Of a DNA stretch of 64,000 nucleotides, positions 53,281 through 64,000 are shown one piece after another (the stretch's first letter is position 1; every line of letters begins with the position of its first letter). Source of the stretch: Anisakis pegreffii (taxonomy: Eukaryota > Nematoda > Chromadorea > Rhabditida > Anisakidae); contig JAPYMA010000179.1 in the NCBI GenBank assembly GCA_035041965.1, positions 124,001-188,000 of the forward strand, written 5' to 3'. Below the pieces are notes generated by a model. It had not been told where the DNA came from and ran no database searches. It saw only the letters and a program-made list of their open reading frames with translations. Made by a program: the position numbers and the translations under genes.

Positions 53281-55007
53281 TATTCTTCTCGAAGCAATTA
53301 ATGGAATAAATGGTGAATGAAAATGTAAGAAGAAGCACTTGCTCGCGTTTAAACTGACTGCTCAATGTAGCTCGAGTTGAAGTGATAACGTAGAATATTT
53401 TCTTGGTAACTATATTGATGCTTAGAGAAATGATACAGAAATAGTTGTCTTTCATTTGGACGCAGTTCATTGCTGCGGTTGAACATTACTCATTGTATCG
53501 TCTGTCATTTTGTTGACCTCAGTGATCAACACAAATGTGGTGCGGTAATGGGTTATGATATCGAGAGCAGATTTCAGTATGTCATGTCTGCGCAGTATGT
53601 CATTTCAGTATGTCTTAAGGTGCGCATACAAAGTCTTTTATGTATTGACTTTTTAATGCTTTTGAAACGGTTGTGTAAGTTTCTTGGACGTTGATGATTG
53701 ATAATAACTCATTGAACATGCTTCTTGTTTTGTCTGTATTGATGATTTGGCATGTTATATTAGATTCGTGAGATCGTCTTCCAGTGAATCTGATTTCGCT
53801 CTATCGGAATACCTCGATTATATGTACTTCGCAGTTGCTGTTTGTGAATGACGTTATTCATTGGATGAGTTCGGTTGACTTACTGGTACGAACATTGTTA
53901 TTGTTGTTAGGTGGTTATTGATACGATTACGTTTTTTGTTATCATTATGTTCACCTTTCATCAATATCGAAGGATTTGTTTCCTAGAATATATTTATGTT
54001 CATGATTTTTCAGCTAGTTTTTAATAGTTTTATATCTGATTAATTCTGTCAAATAAATGCAGTTAAAGCGTGAACACTTTGTACTGCCTATGGACAACTT
54101 GCATAATCGTTCAGCACTGCCAACCACAATCCATTGTTGACCAGTAATGGCACGAAATTTCTCTCACTAATATGAATGTATCACAATGAATCATAACCAT
54201 CGGAAATGCACAAGAAGCACTTCAAAACAAAACAATATTAGCACTCTATCATAATAACAATACAACTCAATATAATCACAATAACCATACTATTTCTCAA
54301 CTGAATCACAAATCAAAGTAAACATTTCATTCAAACATCAACTGATTAACTTCACCTTTCAATCACTGTCACTACATCGACCAAATTACATTTTACAATA
54401 AATGATAAATATGGCTAAACAAAACTCTCTCAACTTCATACGCTATCTCGCACTCTCGAATGTTTGACAATGTGTACAATAGGATAATGACTTTCGGAAT
54501 TCATATGCGTCGCGTGCGGTTTCGTGCGTCTTCTATCAGAATTCAGATGCCTATTTTCGTTTCTCATGCTCAAATAGATTTTATTCGCCATTCATCATTT
54601 TCCATAAGCTTCTCCGTAAACTTCTTTATTCGCCATTTCCATCACTTTCTGAGTAAATCACGGAACTAACTGAGAAATAGGATAATGTGCACGAAATATC
54701 TCTAAGCGATTCAGAAAAATGATAAACTAATGCGTATCTTCCGATGAAAGCGTATCCGATATTCAACTGATTACTCCATAAAATCAAGCCTAATTCTAGA
54801 ATTTCAGAGGTACGAAAGACGTTCAACGGAAGAAGATGGAAAGGCGACTCGAATATGCAAACGGGACGAGCGCTTCGCAGTCAACCGGTCACTTCACTAA
54901 ACAAAGGTTGTTGTCAAAATTTCCCTTTTTTATATCCTAAGATTTAGGTGAGATTTACTTAATCTATTTTCCTACTATCGCTTCCACCTTCCATCTCTGG
55001 AAGTTAC
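53281..55007. other. No gene identified
   Basis: After the UQCC1 poly(A) signal at 53305, only short frames without support are seen. The minus-strand open stretch at about 54800-54872 could be a second exon of the candidate gene starting at 55213. Confidence 0.4.
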
Positions 55008-55213
55008 CCGTTATATGCGCCACTTCTGTCCCACGAATTCACAGATTTCATCCCATTCGAAGCTCGAAGTCCACTGTTGAACTTCTCGCGGCATTGAATG
55101 AGTTGGAGTGAGTGATATTTCATCCTGCCTCGGGGACTCTCGGTGGAGACCATTAGTGGGGAAGAATTCTTCCCGGCCAATCCGCTGCCGTGGATATCAG
55201 TGGATTCGCTCAT
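55008..55213 (-). CDS. Candidate first exon with eIF4E-binding-like motif
   Basis: Open from ATG for 68 codons plus two bases, then a GT donor (gtaact). The product starts MSESTDIHGSGLAGKNSSPL and is polar, with Ser, Gly and Asn, unlike the hydrophobic, Ile/Phe-rich translations of nearby noncoding DNA. Residues 33-42 read YHSLQLIQCR, which fits YxxxxLΦ with a basic residue three after Φ, the shape of motifs in 4E-BP, 4E-T and eIF4G that bind eIF4E. The link to that family is inference from one short motif. No convincing second exon was found: an acceptor at 54873 keeps phase and gives an open stretch, but its pyrimidine tract is poor. It could also be the start of an unrelated gene or a chance open frame. 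Confidence 0.3.
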
Positions 55214-55328
55214 GGGTAATGGACTGAACTAAACGATAGGAGAGTTGACCGTATTAGGCTGTCATCACGTTACGAACCGCCCTTATGACAAAAATGCAGT
55301 ACATCCTTTCATATCCGAACCTCTTTCA

Positions 55329-55584
55329 GAGGTTATGAGGGTCTGCGTCTCAATGAAAACAAATCAGCAAATAAGACCAATTGGTCAGCAGACAGAAAAA
55401 GAGATCAATTAATCATTCATTTCGGATTTTCGAGACGCAGACCCCCTTACCTCTGAAAGAGGTTATGGGGGTCTGCGTCTCGATAACAGCAAATCAGCAA
55501 ACAAGATCAATTTGTAAGCAGATAGAGGAAGAGATCAGTTGATTATTCATTGCGGAATATCGAGACGCAGGCCCTCATAACCTC
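55329..55584. repeat. Two tandem palindromic units with CTGCGTCTC ends
   Basis: Units 55329-55453 and 55459-55584 are about 125 bp each. Each starts gaggttatgrgggtctgcgt and ends with the reverse complement of that sequence. Their interiors (aaatcagcaaa.aaga.caat and gagatca.tt.attcatt) are clearly related. Confidence 0.85.
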
Positions 55585-55787
55585 TCAGGATAAGGGAATA
55601 TTTAGATGATAACCAAAAGAGAATTTATATTACGAGAAGGGTAGCAGACTCCTTCCAGGGATGATATAAAAATAGCTTCATTAAGAAAAGGAGATGACGA
55701 AGGATGAGAAACATGGATTAATAGATAATTGGTAGATGTGAACAAAAGAATAATGAATCGAAAATGAAGAGCCAAGGGGATCAGATA

Positions 55788-55948
55788 CAGTGGCGTACCC
55801 AAAGAGATGGGGGGGGAGGGGAGAGATGAGAGGAGAGTGGGGTGCTCTTTTCCATCCATCCTGAAAAATAAACTCAAAGTTCAGCTATCCTTTGTACCAG
55901 ACCATTTTGCGCCCTCCCCCCTCTAAAAAAATCCGGGTTACGCCACTG
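55788..55948. mobile_element. 161-bp MITE-like element, TIR CAGTGGCGTA
   Basis: Terminal inverted repeats read CAGTGGCGTACCC on the left and CAGTGGCGTAACCC on the right in reverse. Poly-G (55809-55816, then gagggg) on the left pairs with the C-rich run on the right. No clear target-site duplication is visible, and it has no coding capacity. Confidence 0.7.
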
Positions 55949-56754
55949 GTCGGGTATGAAAGGATGTACTGCAATTCATTCCTAGTAAGAATGCAAATGA
56001 TACTAACACTAATAAGAAGGATAAATAAAAAACGAAAGAAATATTGAATAATGGGAAAATTCATCAAATCGCATACATAAGCACCATTTGCAAAATTAAT
56101 TTGGAGATTGACACAAAAACATTTTAAATAAAATTTATAGACATAGCTAGGTAATTTCAATTAATTAAAAATGATCAAATTCATTAGTTAGCTGCCATTT
56201 TATATGTGCTATAATAGTGAATCTCATTAGTTTTCTGTGTCTGACTGGAAAAATTATACATGACTGATTGTTATTGTGATAATTAATGGTAACTCTGTAT
56301 TGTGAAGATATTTTGAAATTGTTTCAAAATGTTTTCACATTGTATTTTACCATGTTATTGTATGATATAATGCGTCTTGCTCCTCAAGAATGTTTGGATT
56401 TTGCTTTTTCATTATAATTGTTTCTCTTGACTTTTCTTCAGTGAAATGTTGTCTTCCTCCACCTTTCCTTGAACTCTTCTGAGGTGTCATGTTTGATACC
56501 TGAGAAGAGTACCAAACATCATAATTATATTCATGTCTGTTTTACATTCAGTTGCTTTGATGTGTGTGCATTACTTGTAATGAAATTTTGAGTAGAAATG
56601 ATACTGGACCAGATATCAATCAAAAAATCCGACGACAACAATCGACAAAGGAGACGCTACATATTATTGAAGCCTATTCAACGCTATCTATTATTGAAGG
56701 CTGACACTACCACCTGACATGGATGGCAAATTCAGATACGGCTGCTATTCCTTA

Positions 56755-57242
56755 AAGTCACAGCCGTGATTACTGCGAAATATTTGGGGAAATTTCTTAA
56801 TTCACTGTTTGCTCAGTGACAACATTGCCCAAAAACTAATTATTGCTAAATGTGATTATTTCTGGGCACCCCAAATCAACCTCCAAGATTGAAGAGGAGT
56901 CTTTTGGCGATAAGCATGCCAGCTCCTCAAATGGAGGTATAATTAATCCGTAGCACACTATAATATGGCTACGAAGTTATTATTTCACAATCGTAATATT
57001 TTGAAGTCACAGCCGTGATTACACCGAAATATTTGGGGAAATTTCTTAATTCACTGTTCGCTCAGTGACCATAACTGCCCAGAAACCAATTATTGCTAAA
57101 TGTGAATATTTCTGGGCACCCCAAATCAACCTCCATCATTGAAGACGAGTCTTCTGGCGATAAGCATACCAGCTCCTCAAATGGGGGCATAATTAATCCG
57201 TAGCATACTATAATATGGCTACGAAGTTATTATTTCACAATT
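56755..57242. repeat. Tandem duplication, ~240-bp units
   Basis: 56755-56992 and 57004-57242 match almost throughout: both begin aagtcacagccgtgattac, share ttctgggcaccccaaatcaa, and end ggctacgaagttattatttc. The offset is 249 bp. Differences are mostly single substitutions, so the duplication looks recent. Confidence 0.9.
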
Positions 57243-58737
57243 CTATCAAATGCTCAAAAACTATCGGGTGAAGTCAGTGGTAGGGACAGCCTGTTGACAA
57301 CAATGCTCAAGGATTTTCAAGACGGACCACGTCCAACCGCAAGTCGTCTCAGAAACAATGAAAAGGACAAAAGTCAACTGAACAATAAGATAGTAAAAAG
57401 TACTTTAAAAATATAAAAACAAAAAACATTAAAAAATAAAAGGATTAAAAGAATAAAAAAATAAAAACAAAAATAAAAAAACAAAAAGTAAAATAAAAAT
57501 AAAAACAAAAAAATAAAAGAAAAACCAAAAAGAAAAATAAAACAAAAAATAAAAAACAAAAAGAAAAAAATAAAAAAACAAAAAGAAAAATAAATAAAAT
57601 AAAATAAAAAATAATGATATGAATATTAAACTTAGGAATGATTTGATCATAACCTTTGTTATGTCTTAAGCAAAATAATTTTTAATGTATTGATTCCGTG
57701 CAATTGTAATTACTTTACGTTATCAATTGTATGATTATAACCGTTGTAATTGTTACCACTGCTACAATTACAACTGTTACATTACTCTTATAGCTGTATT
57801 CATGTAATGTTATTTTTACTTGTAAGTCTACATACGATTTACTTGTAAGTGACCGTGTGATTTCAAAAAAATGGCAGCTAACCATGGATTATTACTAAAG
57901 AAGTATCGGTAAAAGCCTAGAATGCCCACTAAAAAGTACTACGATGTACGATACATTAGGGGGATATATCAACCGAAAACACTCATCGCAATCAAAAAGT
58001 ATGATTGCTCAGAGAGGATTAATACAATCGATTATAAGAAATTGAAAAATCCGCGGAAATCGCATTATGTGAGTAAAATATCATAAAAATATGATCTATA
58101 AAATGAATAGACCATACGTTGTGAATTATTAGAAATATGCAAATGAGGCGGAGCTAGTCGTATGCAAATGGCATTATGTATGCGATACTAGATTGCCACA
58201 AGCAGTCAGAGATGAGGGATAGCATAAGGGCGATATTAAGATAAGGACAAGAAGTCGCATGGTCGGTCATAAGGGCGATTCGGCCTTGATGGCCGTCTTC
58301 TACGGTCAATTTCCCTAGCTTTCAGTTCAGTCCATTATCCATGACCTAATCCATTGGGATTCGCAGGAGTGGATTGGTTGTGAAGAACCATTCCCTGGTA
58401 ATGTTGAACCACAGAGCTGTCGCTGGAGGGTGAAATTGAGTTCATTTGAAGTCATTCAACTCGGGGAGGGATATGGTGGGATTTGGCTTGGATTGGAGGA
58501 AATCTGTGGATTTCGGGACGGGGAGACAGTATAACGAGTGCTTACTGGGCTGAGAGAGTGGTAAATGAGGTGGGGAATGGGTTAAGTAAAAAATTTTCAA
58601 AAAATTTGCTTTCTTACTTGCGAAATAAGCATGTTTTTACATGCTTATTGAAAATTTGGAAAAGGGGAGGAGGGGAGAAGTTTAACAATTTTTATCAATC
58701 TAACATTTATGTAGGAGAAACTTTTCATAGTGGAAAA
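57243..58737. other. A-rich tract and unassigned sequence
   Basis: 57400-57610 is a strand-asymmetric A-rich low-complexity block (aaaaataaaaacaaaa variants), possibly an old poly(A) tail expanded in place. The remainder to 58737 shows nothing recognisable. Confidence 0.6.
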
Positions 58738-58815
58738 AGTGCTCCATTGGTGTGGTGGCAGTGCTTTTAGCGCTCTACTGGTCAGCCCGTGGTTCAATCC
58801 CAGCCCGAGACAAAC
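58738..58815 (+). mobile_element. tRNA-like / SINE head candidate
   Basis: Box A-like TGGTGTGGTGG (58748-58758, one mismatch to the Pol III consensus) and a perfect box B, GGTTCAATCCC (58791-58801), are spaced as in a tRNA. The acceptor, D and T stems pair poorly, so a functional tRNA is unlikely. A tRNA-derived SINE head or tRNA pseudogene fits better. Confidence 0.4.
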
Positions 58816-61800
58816 TGTTTTTTCGTTCGCGTTGCACCCTTATCGTTCAGTCTTTTCGCGTCATAACATAAAAAGCCAGATTTCAGAGCGTGTTAGAGAA
58901 GTAAATGAATGCATAACATCTCTCACGACAACACCAAATGATAAGCAACGCCATTAATATTCTTCTCATGCTATAAATCCATTCAACACATGATTTTATC
59001 GCAAATTTTCTTTGCCTTTCTTATTGTTCGTTATCAAATAAAGTCATATTATCCCGAATGGAGAAAATGGAGAAACAATGTGCAAAAATTAATTCTAAAA
59101 ACGGTGGGAATCGTTCACGCAGACAACAATATAGAAGTTTCAGAAGAAAAAATAATTACGAGCGACGCCTACGTGGATTAAATGAAAGATGGGTTAAAAA
59201 AAACCGCAGTTGAAGAATTATTCGAAATGATCATCGAATTATTAACACCTTCCATCATCAGCATTATCAAGAAACACGAAAATTTTCGAATTCTCGTTAT
59301 AATAAAATGCTGACAAGTCATCTGTTGGACTAGATGGAATACAGTTATTTGTTGAACTGATCTGCACGAGTAACCGTGACAAGAGTAACTACATTTAGCA
59401 TGGACATAGTTATCTGTTGAATTAATCTGCACGAGTAATAGCTCATCAGAATTCTCGGAAAGAAAGATGTTTTCTGAATGTTATTTTTAATGAATGCTCA
59501 CGGAAGCTGTCAGTCACTTGATAACTCTATTGATAAGAAAATATCACTTGTAAATGCTTTTCCATTTGTTGCGAGGCGATTTATAAACAATTTAAATGTG
59601 AATGCATTAGGCAAGCAAACAAAAAGAGCTTTTAACAGACTGATTTACGAGTTCACCATTTACGTATGAGATACGCTCTATCAAACGATGGAATTTTCTT
59701 CGCTGATGTTTACGCACTAATGCGAATGCACCATCGCTAGCAGCAATAGTGAATGTGCTATTGCAGATAACATGCTCGTGAGATTACGATTCCATTTGTT
59801 TCGCTTATACTTATGCACTTTTCAGTGCTTAATCTTATTTTGTTCGATAATTTTTCAGTGTTATTTCCGAATAGTGTTAACAAATCGATAATCCGAATAA
59901 GTTCATCCGTCAGGAAACTATGACCAGTTGAACTGATGTTATGCAGTATCATCATGAATCGTTTCGATTGTTAGATGTATTGGAATTAAATGTCAGAGTG
60001 TTCATTGCTTCTTGATTGATCAATTGCTGGAGTCAATGTTCATAATTAAAGTTTCCTTCAAAGAGTTTATTGCGTAGTTGATTGCAGGAAGAGATTGAAA
60101 TGCAAAACTTTCAACAAAAGTGGTATTACATTTCTGTTGAGTCTCTGTTGATGCATTCAAATTTCTCAAAGCATTTCTCAATTGTTATTCGATTTTATGG
60201 TTTCTCGTCGACGATAATTCGGAGCGGTTGTTCGTAAACGAAGTGAATAACAATGGAAATGATCAGTCAACTTCTTTTCTTTTTTTTGGGGAAAACGAAT
60301 CAAAACAAGTTCAAAATGAGTGCATTTATCGTTAATACTTCATAATATCAAACAGTATAACCCTCCAACGAGCAAGCAAACGAACAATTCCTTTCAGCAA
60401 TGTCCTTGCTGAAAATGATCGCAATTCAGTGATGAATTCGCAAATCATTCAGTGATGAATTTGAAGAATTTTCATTATTAACTCCATTTTCAACACCAAT
60501 TTTGCATCGTCCTCAATACCGCACACTACCGTCCATTGTCCACGCAATTTTTGCAGTAGCATTCATTGAAAAGCGTTGGAATCCTTTGCTAAATTTTCAT
60601 CTCTTTTAGTCACTTACAATCAGTGTTTTTTTCATTATCTCGAAAAAATACGTTGGTCTTGAAGTTGGATGCTTTTTTGATTCTTATTTATCATGAAATG
60701 ATAGTATCATAAATATTGGTAAACAAAACAATATCAATGCGGATTGTGCTGGTGCGAGTGAAAAGGAGGCAACAAAACGAAATTCCGTTTCATGTAAAAT
60801 TCCGACGTTTCGAGAATTCCAGTTCAAAGCAGAGATCCGAAATGAACACGAATTCCTCTCCTTTATTCGATTATTTGCCACCATTGAATTTGATTTCTTT
60901 TGGTTTTTTTTTTGAAATCCTTATTTATCCTTTTAAACGATTTGTTTGTGATTTTTCCTCAGACTCACCCACAATACGTTCTCTGCGAATCCCTCTTAAT
61001 TTTCTCAACTTCATTTTACAAAAACCAGATTCTTTAACAACTATTCAACTTTGCTTTATATTCCCTAAATAAACAATCTCTTACCTATAAAAAACATCGA
61101 TTTTTACATACCTATTCGTTTTTTTAGCATTGTTGATGCATGGAACGTATCTTAAATTGACGTCAATTCTGTCGTTATGTCGTCCAAAAGCATCCCTTCA
61201 ATCTCTTATCACTGATAATAATTCTTATCAGTGTTCATTGGCTGCGTCACTTAATGATGCACATTCATTCCAAACAGGTGAAGTTGCCAGGTGATAAAGA
61301 AATCGTGGCTGTTAAACCTTAAGAATTGTGCAATATGAACGACTTTCATCCCGTTTCTCTGAATTAGTTCAAGCATCCCAATATCTTTTCTTGTTTTTAG
61401 GATCTTTCATTTGTTATATCAGTTATATTCATTTATTCTTGTGAAGCTTACGCCGTAACAGAAATACGACGCTTTCTTAGAAGTTATCAGTAGAATTGAT
61501 CGACGATGATCATTACTTCAAAGATATCGAATAACTGCTTATAAATGAACAAAGTAAACAAACTCACAATCAGTGAAATGTTCTCAATCGCACATCAGTA
61601 TTCTCAAAAGAAATTCAATTTCCACTAAAAGTTTTCTTTGCTATCGATGGGAGTTACTGAGAAAATGTGATTGCACGATTGAATATCGAGTCGAATTTAA
61701 TTTAAACTTCTCGTGATTCGTTTACGATGCTACCGAAAAGCGATCAGAATATCAGAAAGATACGTGATACGAGTTGTATCAAATGCTTACGGGCGGAATG

Positions 61801-62494
61801 ATGCGTGACGATTGGTGAAGAAGGCTTGCAGTGAAATGTTTTTTAAAGAAGCGTTTTCTGATTTCAGCGTCATTTTTTTCTTCTGTGAAAAAATGTGTTC
61901 ACGAATGAGGAATGGTGTTAATGGGACATGGCAGTTCGCAGTGAGTCAATCGGATAATGGAGTTGCGAAAAGTTATGTTTTCGATATGCGAAAATCGGAA
62001 TTTGTTATCAGTGATGATATTAATTCAAATCAATTCCGGCATATACCTTTCTTCTCACAACAATTGCAAGTTTGTTTCACTGACCGAATTTTCATTTTTC
62101 TATGAAGTATTCAAATACACCGCATCCAAATTTCACACTAAGGAAACGAATCCATTGAAGCTTGCAGCAAGCAGTTTGTAAATTCAAACATAAGATTGTT
62201 TGATTCGACTCATATTCACGAAAAATTCATTTCCTCTCATCCAGTGAAGGCTTTTTAACGGATAACGATACACATACGACTAATATTCATGTGTTTAGCA
62301 TGGGCTTTCTCTATTTTCGCCATGATCTCTGAATGTTATTTTTGTTAAGTCTTTGCATGTTCCCACAACATTGTGTGCCGTTATTAGAAAACATTCAAAA
62401 AATTTATTCCGAATTCAAAAGTTATTCCCTTTATGCTACTGAATTTGGACGAATGAAGAATATGGATAGCAAAAATATTGCTTGACTGGAAACG
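58816..62494. other. No gene identified
   Basis: Several short frames on both strands (for example 60716-61072 +) lack splice context and domain resemblance. The stretch around 61905-61940 with NGVNGTWQFA before a gtgagt donor may be an exon of the unassigned gene continuing at 62495. Confidence 0.3.
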
Positions 62495-62706
62495 AATGTT
62501 TCAGAGTATCTCAGGTGCAATAAAATGGTTGGGTATCATTGGCATTGACAACAGCGATCTCATATTGGTGTTTCTTTTCGAACAACGTACCAAAAAGTTT
62601 TATTTGGTGATGATGAAAGATGAAAAAGAATCGATGAAAGTAATCGAAGAGCATTTCGTTTACGTTGAACGAATCGTTGAATTAACACAAGCACTGATTG
62701 TGAAGG
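62495..62706 (+). CDS. Internal-exon-like open stretch, unknown
   Basis: Bounded by an acceptor (aatgtttcag) and a strong donor (gtgagt), and open throughout. The translation includes IKWLGIIGIDNSDLILVFLF, then KKFYLVMMKDEKESMKVIEE and VYVERIVELTQALIVK. The alternation of hydrophobic strands and a charged helix looks protein-like, but I do not recognise it. Another open stretch at 63086-63226 (WQIGGIRPKTFVYVLRINLS, then DEQLNGHWFRPF) on the same strand could belong to the same gene. Phase across the two was not settled. Confidence 0.22.
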
Positions 62707-63226
62707 GTGAGTAAGAAAGGATTTGAGCAGATTCGAATCGCATAATTTATTCATGATGCGATAACATATCATGCCACTAAATCGGTGATCATAAGAGCTA
62801 CAACGTAGTCGGGAAAATAGGATATCAATTGAAATGAACAATATGATATTTGAGGCGAGGAGCAGGATAACAATAATAGCAAATGGCATCGTTATTATTA
62901 CCAATCGAAAAAATTTGACATTTTCACTTTCTGCAAATAAATTGCATTAAAAGGACGAGTCAAATTGAATTGATGAATCTTAAGGACTAATTTCTCACAG
63001 ATACGATCTATAATCTTCCAAAAAATTAAAATTCATAAAATTTCAAAATGTTTAGACGAAAATAACCACCCGTACGCAGTAATAACATGGCAAATTGGTG
63101 GAATAAGACCGAAAACATTTGTGTATGTATTGAGAATAAATTTATCCATAAGTAATGGAATGATTACAACGCGCGTGGTACTTGATGAGCAGCTCAATGG
63201 GCACTGGTTCAGGCCATTCATTACAG

Positions 63227-64000
63227 GTTATTCGCCAAACTTTTCTACTGGAAAATGCATGTTAAGAAAGCTGGAAGTGGAGGGTAGAAGTACGAAAAGA
63301 ATTTCTGTAATATAAGACAAGTTCAGAGGTTTTCATTGCTATTTTCTTCGTGGTGCAAATGAACACCATAGCCTAATTCACATATATAAACTTTATTTCA
63401 CGAAATCATCACACAACACAAGCAGTCGACATTATTAGGCAGTTATGACGACTGTTATGGATACTCATAGGAAAATGCCCATAATAATATTAGTATTGTG
63501 ATTATGATAAAAGTTACAAATACAGCTAAGTGAAGGACACGTATGGAAATAACATTCAACAGTGACTTTGCAGAAAATCAGATTATTCTTCGAGCCGGAA
63601 CGACTTATCAGATATGCTGTCCATTGAAGAAGAAATCAATTAGCAACAACGACGAGACTAATTCAGGTTCGGGAAACTGATATCGCATTTGAATGAAGAG
63701 GCATACAATTCTAGTGGTCGATCCAAAAGTTGATCCAAAACACTCATTGATCCTCACCAAACTGTTTGATCTGCGTAGGAAAAACAATTCCTCCCTCCTA
63801 ACTCGAATTGAATTTTTAAAAGCAAGCGACATTTCAAGCCAGGCTTGATTTCAGTTCCTTCCTTTTATGAAACAAAACCACTTTTTGCGTTTGATTCTCG
63901 ATGTGCAATGCAGATTCCTATTTTTTTTCCATTTTGTGATGATATTTTGAAAACTGCTCCCGTAGTTTTTGCTTTAAAATGTCTCACTCCAGTCTAATCG
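63227..64000. other. No gene identified to the window end
   Basis: AT-rich sequence with only short frames. The minus-strand frame 63608-63832 has no recognisable product. Confidence 0.4.

Larger units (their letters stand above)
55292..55976. mobile_element. Composite foldback element bounded by a 27-bp inverted repeat
   Basis: Outer arms 55292-55318 and 55950-55976 are inverted copies (core tgcagtacatcctttcat) with about two mismatches in 27. Inside lie two tandem palindromic units (55329-55584) and a separate MITE-like element (55788-55948), the latter ending two bases before the right arm. No transposase frame is present. Confidence 0.65.

Noticed and set aside
55329..57242. CRISPR-like array of repeats
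   Set aside because: Repeat units are long palindromes or long tandem copies without short regular spacers, in a eukaryotic gene context.
57374..57650. Phe/Leu-rich frames on the minus strand
   Set aside because: They translate an A-rich low-complexity tract and are not protein-coding.
58738..58815. Functional tRNA gene
   Set aside because: Pol III boxes are present, but the acceptor, D and T stems pair poorly and no convincing anticodon loop can be placed.

Overview
The window looks like nematode nuclear DNA. It is AT-rich, and its genes are split into short exons with GT–AG introns whose acceptors mostly read TTTCAG or TTTTAG. One gene encodes a seven-helix receptor of the nematode-restricted Srv chemoreceptor type. 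I did not identify the species. No bacterial, viral or CRISPR feature was seen. All gene models were assembled by eye from splice sites, reading phase and protein-family resemblance.

Layout: 1–15946 has no gene I can support, only microsatellites and a few open stretches. 15947–17068 (+) encodes protein phosphatase 1 inhibitor-3 (PPP1R11). 17939–23209 (+) encodes a BTB–BACK protein with a long low-complexity tail that contains a CAG repeat read as polyalanine. 23210–35378 is mostly repeats and unassigned exon-like pieces, with a small single-pass membrane protein at 25088–25348 (−). 35379–37157 (−) is the splicing factor SYF2. 38108–42728 (−) is the Srv-type receptor, with a foldback repeat in one intron. 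46009–49901 (+) is a 13-exon flotillin, followed on the same strand by UQCC1/CBP3 (50858–53280), a cytochrome bc1 assembly factor. 53281–64000 is repeat-rich, with one candidate first exon (55008–55213, −) and other unassigned open stretches.

The recognised genes are unrelated housekeeping or membrane functions: phosphatase control, splicing, membrane microdomains, mitochondrial complex III assembly, and a receptor. They do not form a pathway. Flotillin and UQCC1 are tandem, but the gap of about 950 bp is wide for a typical nematode operon.

Mobile and repeat DNA is abundant: a foldback element in three copies (19675, 40993 and 44699); a nested palindromic element at 55292–55976; tandem duplications at 55329 and 56755; a second dispersed family near 29.2 and 34.2 kb; a GTCGGAA palindrome cluster at 44.4 kb; a tRNA-like SINE candidate at 58.7 kb; and two precursor-like hairpins at 24.1 and 27.2 kb. 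I found no clearly new multi-gene system. The most interesting items are the flotillin gene, the nested foldback elements, the hairpins, and a candidate exon with an eIF4E-binding-like motif.
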